Source: Gammaproteobacteria bacterium | GTDB lineage: Bacteria > Pseudomonadota > Gammaproteobacteria > Steroidobacterales > Steroidobacteraceae | DNA: 64,000 nt | Direction of reading: 5' to 3' | Assembly: GCA_027459765.1 (NCBI GenBank) | Contig: DAIDHD010000005.1 | Coordinates: 1 to 64,000, forward strand | In this document: positions 19,346-27,600 of the stretch, piece after piece | Numbering within the stretch: the stretch's first letter is position 1 | Layout: each line of letters begins with the position of its first letter | Translations under genes and position numbers: made by a program | The notes under the pieces: model-generated | The model's database searches: none | What the model was told of the DNA's origin: nothing | Seen by the model: only the letters and a program-made list of their open reading frames with translations

Positions 19346-21151
19346 TCAGGCGACGCTGGCGACGCCGGCGGCGCGCAGTCGGTCCGAGTGCAGCCAGTCG
19401 GCGTGCCAGCGCTCGAGTTCCGCCACCGCCTGCGGCCGGCAGAAGAGATACCCCTGGGCCTGGTTCGCGCCCCGCATGCGCAGGTAGTGCCACTGCGCAT
19501 CGGTCTCGACACCTTCAGCGACGGTGGCGAGACCGAGGCTGCGCGCCATCGCAATGATGGCGTCGACAAGCGGCGCGTTGCCGGCGCTCTTGGCGCCGAT
19601 GTCGCGTACGAAGCTGCGGTCTATCTTCAGCGTGTCCACCGGGAAGTGCCGCAGGTAGGACATGGAGCAGTAGCCGGTGCCGAAGTCGTCGAGGGCGGTG
19701 GCGACGCCGAGGTCCTTCAGCGCCTTGAGCGCCTTGCTCACCGCACTCGAATACTCGATCAGCGTGCCTTCCGTGAATTCCAGTTCCAGCGCCTGCGCGC
19801 CGATGTCCGCGTGCGCGAGGGCACGGGTCACCCGCGAAATCAGCGTTCCGTCGCGAAACTGCACGCCGGAGACGTTCACGGCGACCCGCCAGTCGGGGCC
19901 GCCGTCCTCGCGCCAGCGGCGCGCCTGGGAACACGCCTCCCTGAGCACCCAATCGCCGATGTCGACGATGAGGCCCGTCTGTTCGGCGAGCGGTATGAAG
20001 TCGTCGGGCGGCACCCAGCCGCGCTGCGGATGGCGCCAGCGCAACAGCGCCTCGACACCCTCCACGACCAGGTCGGTGAGACGCAATCGCGGCTGGTAGT
20101 GCAGCGCGAACTCGCCGCGGTCGAGCGCCTTGCAAAGATCGGCCTCCAGCGACAAGTGGCGGGCCGCGCGCGTGCTGATCGAGCGCTTGAACGGCTCGAG
20201 TCCGCCGCGTCCGGCCCGCTTGGCGTGATGCATGGCCGCGTCGGCGTTCTTGAGCAACGCCTCGGCATTGCCGGCGTCGCCCGGGAAGAGACTGATGCCG
20301 ATGGTCGCGGACAACGGAATTTCCTGGCCGGCGACGGCGCAGGGCTCGGCGAGTGCGGCTTGCATGCGCCGCGCCACGGCGAGTGCGTCCTCCGTCGACT
20401 CGATGCCAGGAAGCGCAACGGCGAACTCGTCGCCGCCGGGACGCGCGACGCAATCCGACAGGTCGCGGTGCGCGTCTTCCTCGCCGGCCGCGCGATGCCC
20501 TTCGCGCAGGCAGCGCTGCAGTCGGGCAGCGACCTCCTTCAGCACGCCGTCGCCCACCGACGGCCCCTGGGTGTCGTTGATGCGCGAGAAATTGTCGACG
20601 TCGATCATCATCACGGCGATGCCGCGCTGGCGCGGCAGCGCCCACAGCACCTGCTGCTCGAGGATCTGCAGTAGACGCTGCCGGTTCGGCAGCGAGGTGA
20701 GCGGATCGTAGAAGGCGAGGTAGCGGACGCGCGCCTCGGATTCGCGCAGGCGGTCCTGGGTCTGCTTGGCGCGCACCAGGAACTTGACCCGCTGCGCGAG
20801 CAGCATGGGGTTGATGCCCTTGGTCGAGAAATCGGTGGCGCCGGCGTTGTAGGCGCGGTTGACCGACTCGATGTCGTCGAGGCTGGTCTGCATCAGGATC
20901 GGCACGTGCCAGCAGTCCGGCTGCTCGCGCAGCGCGGCGCAGACGTCGAAGCCGCTCATGCCGGGCATCACCACGTCGACGATGACGCAGTCGGCGGGAT
21001 CGGCGTGGAATTGGGCCAGCGCGCTCGCGCCGTCGGCGGCGGTCTGCACGCGGAACCCGGCGAGTTCCAGTGCCGTGCCGAGCAACAGACGCGCGCCAGG
21101 ATCGTCGTCGACGATCAAAACCGTCGCCGGCGCGTTCGACCTATCTTCCAT
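19346..21151 (-). CDS. Response regulator with GGDEF and EAL domains
   Basis: Soluble c-di-GMP turnover protein of about 601 residues. The receiver domain (about 10-130) has the acidic DDD cluster, the phospho-acceptor aspartate in VIVDVVMPG (~58) and a lysine in the FSTKG stretch. The GGDEF domain (~165-330) has an intact GGDEF in RPGGDEFAVALPG, with an unusual 20-residue insert before it. The EAL domain keeps the catalytic set: EAL in GVEALLRW, NVSGVQF, ELEFTEG, DDFGTG, LKIDRSF, AEGVET and QGYLF. Phosphodiesterase activity is therefore expected, and both activities are possible. The ATG at 21151 has GAGG at 7 bases. No partner kinase gene is adjacent. Confidence 0.93.
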   Translation of the reverse strand: MEDRSNAPATVLIVDDDPGARLLLGTALELAGFRVQTAADGASALAQFHADPADCVIVDVVMPGMSGFDVCAALREQPDCWHVPILMQTSLDDIESVNRAYNAGATDFSTKGINPMLLAQRVKFLVRAKQTQDRLRESEARVRYLAFYDPLTSLPNRQRLLQILEQQVLWALPRQRGIAVMMIDVDNFSRINDTQGPSVGDGVLKEVAARLQRCLREGHRAAGEEDAHRDLSDCVARPGGDEFAVALPGIESTEDALAVARRMQAALAEPCAVAGQEIPLSATIGISLFPGDAGNAEALLKNADAAMHHAKRAGRGGLEPFKRSISTRAARHLSLEADLCKALDRGEFALHYQPRLRLTDLVVEGVEALLRWRHPQRGWVPPDDFIPLAEQTGLIVDIGDWVLREACSQARRWREDGGPDWRVAVNVSGVQFRDGTLISRVTRALAHADIGAQALELEFTEGTLIEYSSAVSKALKALKDLGVATALDDFGTGYCSMSYLRHFPVDTLKIDRSFVRDIGAKSAGNAPLVDAIIAMARSLGLATVAEGVETDAQWHYLRMRGANQAQGYLFCRPQAVAELERWHADWLHSDRLRAAGVASVA

Positions 21152-21395
21152 CGGCTGCCTCGGAACCATCGCATCGAACCGCCTTGCCACCGGGTCGTTC
21201 GTGACTCGCGCCACGCGAATGTGCGGCCAGGCTCATCGGATTTGCCGCCGGCCTGCCAGGCAGCGCCGACGTGATCCCCATCCTGAAGGCAGCATCGGCA
21301 GGACCGCTGATTTCTGTTGCCCCGCAGTGGGAGTTGCGTCACGCCGGCGACGATCCGCCGTGGCGCGCCCGCCTTATGTAAGACGCGGGAGCGCG

Positions 21396-22007
21396 TTATG
21401 TCAGCGACGGCGCCAGCGGAGGCTCGGGCGGGCAGCGTGCGGCGATCAGTCGGCGCGCCAGCGGCCAGTCGAACGCGGGCCCCGGATCGGTCTTGCGGCC
21501 GGGCGCTATGTCGCTGTGACCGACGATCCGCTGCGGCGAGAGCGACGGATAGGCCGCGCACAGCGCCGCCACCACGCCTGCGAGCGCCGCATACTGCGCC
21601 GGCTCGTAGGGCAGCTCGTCCGTGCCCTCGAGCTCGATTCCGACCGAGAAATCGTTGCAGGCCTCGCGGCCGCACCACACGGACTTGCCGGCGTGCCAGG
21701 CACGATCGGCGAAGCTGACGTACTGCGTGACGGAACCATCGCGGGGTATGCAGACGTGCGCCGAGACGCGCAAGCCGGCGATCTCGGCGAAGTACGGGTG
21801 CGCGTCCGGCGGCAGCGCATTGGTGAACAGCCGTTCGATCCAGCCGCCACCGAATCGTCCGGGCGGAAGGCTGATGCCGTGGACCACGATCAGTTCGGGG
21901 GCCGCTCCCGCGGGCCGTGGGTCGCAGTTCGGCGAAGGCACGCGTGACACCCCGACGAGCCAGCCGTCGGCCGGGTCGATCCGTAATGCGGTCGGCCGCG
22001 TAGTCAA
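21396..22007 (-). CDS. ampD: 1,6-anhydro-MurNAc-L-alanine amidase AmpD
   Basis: Cytoplasmic zinc amidase that strips peptides from anhydro-muropeptides in cell-wall recycling and keeps AmpR-type inducers low. The Amidase_2 fold begins with the AmpD-like WLVGVSRVPSPN. The zinc ligands are H in LIVVHGISLPP (~42), a later H, and D in HSDIAPGRKTDPG; EL-E in VGIELEG is typical. 203 residues from a TTG start preceded by GAGG; no ATG is suitably placed. It is divergent from bioA with 34 bases between starts. Confidence 0.92.
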   Translation of the reverse strand: MTTRPTALRIDPADGWLVGVSRVPSPNCDPRPAGAAPELIVVHGISLPPGRFGGGWIERLFTNALPPDAHPYFAEIAGLRVSAHVCIPRDGSVTQYVSFADRAWHAGKSVWCGREACNDFSVGIELEGTDELPYEPAQYAALAGVVAALCAAYPSLSPQRIVGHSDIAPGRKTDPGPAFDWPLARRLIAARCPPEPPLAPSLT

Positions 22008-22041
22008 GCGAAGGCCTCGATTGTGCGAGAATTTCGGGATT

Positions 22042-23409
22042 ATGCACCAACCTGCCACGGCGCCCGCCTCCGACCTGGCCGCACGCGATCTGCGCGTGAT
22101 CTGGCACCCCTGCACCCAGATGAAGGACCACGAGGACCTGCCGCCCGTGGCGCTTCGTGCCGGGCGCGGGGTCTGGCTCGAGGATGTCTCCGGCCGCCGC
22201 TACCTCGACGCCGTCAGCTCCTGGTGGGTGAATCTGTTCGGCCACGCCAACCCGCGCATCAACGAAGCGGTATCGGCGCAACTGGAGCGGCTGGAGCACG
22301 TCATTTTCGCGGGCTTCACGCACGAGCCGGCCGTACGGCTCGGCGAACGCCTCGTGGCGCTGGCTCCGCCCGGCCTCACCCGCTGCTTCTTCGCCGACAA
22401 CGGCTCCGCTGCCGTGGAGGTCGCTCTCAAGATGAGCTTCCACTACTGGCGCAACGCCGGCCGGCCGGAGAAGACCCGCTTCGTGACTTTGTCCGGCAGC
22501 TATCACGGCGAGACCCTCGGTGCCCTGGCCGTGGGCAACGTCGACCTGTACAAGGCGCTGTATCGGCCGCTGCTCATGGACGTGATCACCGTGCCCTCGC
22601 CGGACGCCTATCTGCGCGAACCCGGCGAGTCGTGGCAGGAGTGCGCGGCGCGCGCCGGAGCGCATCTCGAGAGGGTACTCGCGGAACGCGGCGACGAGAT
22701 CGCGGCGGTCATCCTCGAACCGCTGGTGCAGTGCGCGGCCGGCATGCGGATGCACCACCCGAGCTATCTCGCGCAGGTCCGCGCCGCCTGTACCCGCCAC
22801 GGCGTGCACCTCATCGCCGACGAGATCGCGGTGGGCTTCGGGCGGACCGGCACCATGTTCGCCTGCGAACAGGCCGGCATCTCTCCGGACCTGATGTGCG
22901 TGTCGAAGGGGCTGACCGGCGGCTACCTGCCACTGTCGGCGGTCCTCGCCGGCGAACGGATCTACGCGGCGTTCTACGACGACTACGTGAAGCTCAATGC
23001 GTTCCTGCACTCGCACAGCTACACCGGCAATCCGCTCGCCTGCGCCGCCGCCAACGCGACGCTCGACATCTTCGAAAGCGAACGGATCCTGGAGCGCAAC
23101 CGGGAGACCGCGCAATACCTTGGCCGGCGCGCGCGAGCGCTGGAGTCGCTGGCGCACGTCGCCGAGGTGCGCCAAACCGGCATGATCGTGGCCGCGGAAG
23201 TGGTGCGCGACCGCAGCACTCGCGAGCCGTTTCCGTGGACCGAGCGGCGCGGTCGGCGGATCCATCGGCACGCGCTCGAGCACGGCGTGCTGCTGCGTCC
23301 GATCGGTGACGTGGTCTACTTCATGCCGCCGTACGTGATCGACCGCGCGCAGATCGACCTCATGGTCGACGTCGCCGCGGCGGGCATTGAGCGCGCGACG
23401 TGCGATTGA
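22042..23409 (+). CDS. bioA: Adenosylmethionine-8-amino-7-oxononanoate aminotransferase
   Basis: PLP enzyme of biotin synthesis converting KAPA to DAPA with S-adenosylmethionine as amino donor. The N-terminal WHPCTQMKDHEDLPP is characteristic of BioA and not of other class III aminotransferases. Other motifs: SSWWVNLFGHANPRIN, SGSYHGETLG, LIADEIAVGFGRTG and VSKGLTGGYLPLS with the PLP lysine near residue 288. 455 residues, normal length. No other bio gene is adjacent. Its end overlaps the start of rsmE by 10 bases. Confidence 0.95.
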   Translation: MHQPATAPASDLAARDLRVIWHPCTQMKDHEDLPPVALRAGRGVWLEDVSGRRYLDAVSSWWVNLFGHANPRINEAVSAQLERLEHVIFAGFTHEPAVRLGERLVALAPPGLTRCFFADNGSAAVEVALKMSFHYWRNAGRPEKTRFVTLSGSYHGETLGALAVGNVDLYKALYRPLLMDVITVPSPDAYLREPGESWQECAARAGAHLERVLAERGDEIAAVILEPLVQCAAGMRMHHPSYLAQVRAACTRHGVHLIADEIAVGFGRTGTMFACEQAGISPDLMCVSKGLTGGYLPLSAVLAGERIYAAFYDDYVKLNAFLHSHSYTGNPLACAAANATLDIFESERILERNRETAQYLGRRARALESLAHVAEVRQTGMIVAAEVVRDRSTREPFPWTERRGRRIHRHALEHGVLLRPIGDVVYFMPPYVIDRAQIDLMVDVAAAGIERATCD

Positions 23410-24164
23410 CCCGGGTGTTCCTGGAGTCGCCGCTCGCGGCGGGTGCCGTGCTGACGCTGCCGGACGAGGCGGGCATGCACGTGGCGCGGGTGCTGCGCGC
23501 CCGCCCCGGCGATGCGCTCACGTTGTTCAACGGCGACGGCCGCGAATTCGCCGCCATCGTCGCCGGCGTGCGCGGCACGAGAGTCACCGTGGAACTCGGG
23601 GAAGTCCGCGCGATCGACCGGGAATCGCCGCTCGGCTTGACGCTGGTGCAGAGCGTTCCGCGCGGCGACCGCATGGATTTCGTGGTGCAGAAGGCGACGG
23701 AACTCGGCGCGACGCGCATCGCCCCGGTGATCAGTGCACGCAGTGTGGTGCGCATCGATCCGGCGCAGGCGGAGGCGAAGGCCCGGCACTGGCGCGCGGT
23801 GGCGGTGGCGGCCTGCGAACAGTGCGGTCGCAACCGGCTGCCGGAGGTGGACACGCCGCGTGCCCTGGGCGACTACCTCGGCGCGGAGGCGCCAGCCGAA
23901 TTGCGCCTCGTCCTCGAGCCCGGCGCGCACGCCGGCGAGCCCGGGTCGTGGCCGGAACCGCCGGCGAACGTCGAGGTCGCGATCGGCCCGGAAGGCGGCT
24001 TCACCGACGACGAACTGGAGGCATTCCGCTACGCCGGCTTCGAGGCGCTGACCCTGGGGCCGCGGGTCCTGCGCACCGAAACCGCGGCACTCGCGGCGAT
24101 CACCTGGCTGCAGGCCCGTTTCGGCGATTTTCGGGTCCCACGGCCGGATCTGCGCGGGGACTGA
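23400..24164 (+). CDS. rsmE: 16S rRNA m3U1498 methyltransferase
   Basis: Methylates U1498 of 16S rRNA. The SPOUT-class knot is shown by VAIGPEGGFTDDELEAFR and LGPRVLRTETAALAAI near the C-terminus. The N-terminal PUA-like region begins VRLTRVFLESPL and includes HVARVLRARPGD. 254 residues. The GTG start lies inside the end of bioA (10-base overlap), so translation is coupled. It stops 8 bases before the convergent chpC end. Confidence 0.94.
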   Translation: MRLTRVFLESPLAAGAVLTLPDEAGMHVARVLRARPGDALTLFNGDGREFAAIVAGVRGTRVTVELGEVRAIDRESPLGLTLVQSVPRGDRMDFVVQKATELGATRIAPVISARSVVRIDPAQAEAKARHWRAVAVAACEQCGRNRLPEVDTPRALGDYLGAEAPAELRLVLEPGAHAGEPGSWPEPPANVEVAIGPEGGFTDDELEAFRYAGFEALTLGPRVLRTETAALAAITWLQARFGDFRVPRPDLRGD

Positions 24165-24172
24165 GGCTGCCG

Positions 24173-24646
24173 TCAGGGCATCACCGAGGTTTCCTCGGCG
24201 ATCATCTCCTCCAGACGCTCGAGGTCCGGGATGAGCGGCGTCTCGTTGATCATGCGCACCTGGCACAGCACGGGCACGCGCTCGGCGAAACTTCGCGACG
24301 GATCAGGCCGCAGCACCTCAGCATTGACGCGCACGAGCTGCGGGAACCCCTGCGTGAGCACGCCGAAATAGCCGGTGGAGAGCTTGCCGGCGCTCGCATT
24401 GAACACGACGATGCGCGTGCGGCTGCCGACCGTCGGCAAGGGCTGGCCGATCGCGCCCTCGAAGGACACCACGGGCACGCCGTGCGAATTCCAGCTCACC
24501 ACCCCGAGATACCACGGCGGCGCGTTCGCCATCTCGGTGGGCGCCTGGTGGCCGATGACCTCGGCCACGCACGCGCGCGGCACGATCAGGCGCTCGCCGG
24601 CGAGCGGCACGAGCAGGCTGTAAAGTTCGTCGCGCAGCTCAGACAT
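24173..24646 (-). CDS. chpC: CheW-domain protein ChpC
   Basis: Adaptor of the pilus chemosensory system. A single CheW-like domain of about 157 residues (SLLVPLAGERLIVPRACVAEVIG, WYLGVVSWNSHGVPVVSFE). It is the last gene of the pil/chp run and overlaps chpA by 8 bases. Position and type match ChpC of Pseudomonas, one of two CheW-like proteins of that system, the other being PilI. Confidence 0.87.
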   Translation of the reverse strand: MSELRDELYSLLVPLAGERLIVPRACVAEVIGHQAPTEMANAPPWYLGVVSWNSHGVPVVSFEGAIGQPLPTVGSRTRIVVFNASAGKLSTGYFGVLTQGFPQLVRVNAEVLRPDPSRSFAERVPVLCQVRMINETPLIPDLERLEEMIAEETSVMP

Positions 24647-27600
24647 GCGGAGCGGCCCGCGCGGCGTCAGCACGGCGGTTGATCAGCGGCTCGATGGCGT
24701 CGAGCAGCTGGTGCTCCTGGTAAGGCTTGCCCAGATAGTCGTCCACGCCGAGTTCGATCGCGCGGGCCCGGTGCTTCTCGCTCACCCGCGAGGTGATCAT
24801 CACGATGGGGATGTCCTTCAGCCGGGGATCGTTGCGCACGTGCGCCGCGAGTTCGTAGCCGTCCATGCGCGGCATCTCGATGTCCAGAAGGATGATGTCC
24901 GGCCGCTGCTCCTGCAGCAGGGACACCGCGTCCATCCCGTCCTTCGCCGTCAGGACGCGCAGGCCGTTGCGCTCGAGCAGCCGCTGGGTCACGCGCCGCA
25001 CCGTGATCGAGTCGTCGACCACCAGCGCCACGTGGCGCCGGTCGCGCGAGTCGTGCACGTTGTCGCTCGGACGCGCCCTCCACTCCGACCTGACCAGCGA
25101 CCCCATGTCGAGAATGACGACGATGCGACCGTCGCCGAGGATGGTCGCTCCCGCGATGCCGCGGATTCCGGATATCTGCGGACCGAGCGACTTGACGACG
25201 ATCTCGCGACTGCCGACCAGTTCGTCGGCCACCAGTGCCGTGGAGTGCTCGCCGGCGCGGATCAGCACCACCGACATCGAGACGTCGGAGTCCGGCATGC
25301 GCGTCGGCCCCAGTCCGACGAACGAACCGAGGTGCTGGAAGCGGTAACGCTGACCGCCGTACTCGAACGGCGGCGCGTCCTTGGCGAGCTGGCGTACGAC
25401 GATGTTGCGCGGAAGCCGGACCACGCCCTCGACCGTCGCCAGCGGCAAGGCGTACACCTCCTCGCCGGTGCGCACGATGAGCGCCTGGCTGATGGCGAGA
25501 GTGAACGGCAGGCGAATCGTGAATCGCGAACCGTGTCCCGGAGTCGATTCGATGAACAGCCCGCCGCCGAGCTTCTTCACCTCGGTGGCGACCACGTCCA
25601 TGCCAACCCCGCGCCCGGCCGCCTGCGTCAGCTGTCCTGCCGTGCTGAAGCCGGGCTCGAGGATGAGTTGCATGGCCTCTTCGTCGGTCAGCCGGGCCTG
25701 CGCGTCGATGAGGCCGAGCGCCACCGCCTTGTCGCGGATCAGGCGCACGTCGATGCCGCCGCCGTCGTCGGTGACGACGATCACGATCTCCGCTCCGTCG
25801 CGCTCCAGGCTGACGGTGATGCGCCCTACGGCCGGCTTGCCGGCGGACGCGCGTCGCTGCGGCGCTTCGATGCCGTGCACCACGGCGTTGCGGAGCATGT
25901 GTTCGAGGGGCGGCACCATCCGCTCGAGCATCTGCCGGTCGAGTTCGGCCGCCGCGCCGACCACGTGCAGCTCCGCGCGCTTGCCGGTGTCGTTCGCTGC
26001 CTGGCGGACCAGGCGCGACAGCCGCTGCACGTGCCGCTGAAAGGGCACCATGCGCGTGCGCATCAGGCTGTTCTGCAGCTCGGTGATCACCCGCGCCTGC
26101 TGCGTGAGAAGGTTCTGCGCTTCGCGCGTCAGAGTCTCCAGCAATGCCTGGATGCTGGCCACGTCGCCCGAGGTCTCGGCGAGCGCACGCGAGAACTGTT
26201 GCAGGGACGAGTAGCGGTCGAGCTCCAGGGGATCGAAGTCGCCGCGATGCGGAGCCTCGTCCTGATGCCGGTTGAGAACCTGGGACTCGGTCTCGATTTC
26301 CAGGCGCCGCAGCTGGTCCTTGAGGCGCGTCACCGTGCGCGCCAGCTCGGCGAGATTGAAATCGATGGAATTGACCTGCTGATCGAGCCGCGCCCGGAAT
26401 ATGCTGACCTCGCCGGCATTGTTCAGCATGGTGTCGAGCAGGTCGGCGTCGACTCGCGCCATTTCCACGCGTTCGGCGGGCGCGCTCTCGCGTCCCGGCA
26501 GCGGCAGGGCGCTGCTCACGTCCAGAGTCGGTGCGGAGTCTTCGGACACCCCTTCCGACGCCTCGACTTGCGGCGCCACGGCGTCCAGCGTGGGCGCGGC
26601 GTCCTCGGCCGCAGCCTCCGCAAGGCTCGCCACGGCAGCCGCCGGTGAAGCGGGCGCCGGTGAAGCGGGCGCCGGGGTCGCCACGGCAGCCGCTGGGGGA
26701 GCGGGCGCGAGGGCGGCTTCTCCCAGGGTGAGCGCGCGGATTCGCGCCAGCAGCGCGGCGACAGGCGCCGGCATCCGGCCGGCGCTCACCTGGTCGCGCA
26801 TGCGCGCCAATTCGTCGAGGCTGGTCTGCAGCACGCTGAAGACCTGTTCGTCGGCCGGCATCAGCCCGCCGTCGATTCGGATCACCAGGCTCTCCAGCTC
26901 GTGACTGAGATTGCCCATGGCCGTGATGCCCGCCATGCGCGCCCCGCCCTTCAGGGTGTGCAGCTGGCGCTGCAGCTCGGCGACCCGGTCGCGGTCGCGA
27001 CGATCGTGGTTCCACGCCGACAGTGACGCTTCCGCGGCCTCCAGGATCTCGGTGGCCTCCTCGCTGAAGATCGCCGCGATTTCCTGGTCGAATTCCTCAA
27101 CGGCCGCAGCCTCCTCGGTGACCGGAGCCTGCGCGACGTCGGGAGCCTCTTCGCCGACCGGGGGTTCCTCGTCGACCCGGGCCTGCGGGACGAACACCGC
27201 GTCCTCGGCGGCAGGCGCCGCGAACGCCGCCGGGACGTGTTCCTCGGGAGCGGCGGCGGCAAGCGCCGCCGGCGTCGCGAGCACGGCGGATGCGCTGGTG
27301 TCGATGGCGGCGTGGGCGAGTTCCGCGTCGAGTTCGCGCTCCAGGCGGACGATCCGCTCCAGCAATCGCGGCTGATCCGAGAAGAATGCGGTGGACTCGT
27401 TGATGTGCGCGACCACGTTGTCGATCGCCTGCACGGATTCGCCGAGCACGGCGAGACCTTCGTCGGACAGGCCGCGGCCGCTGTCGAAGACCTTTCGCAT
27501 GTAGTGATTGAGCGGCTCGGCGACGCGGATGCCGTGCCGCGCGTCGGCCATCTTGGAGCTTCCGCTCAAGGTGTGGATCGCGCGATACACGCCTTCCGGC

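Noticed and set aside
26531-26731. Plus-strand PVKRAPVKRAP-type repeat peptide
   Set aside because: It is the antisense reading of the A/P-rich chpA linker duplication.
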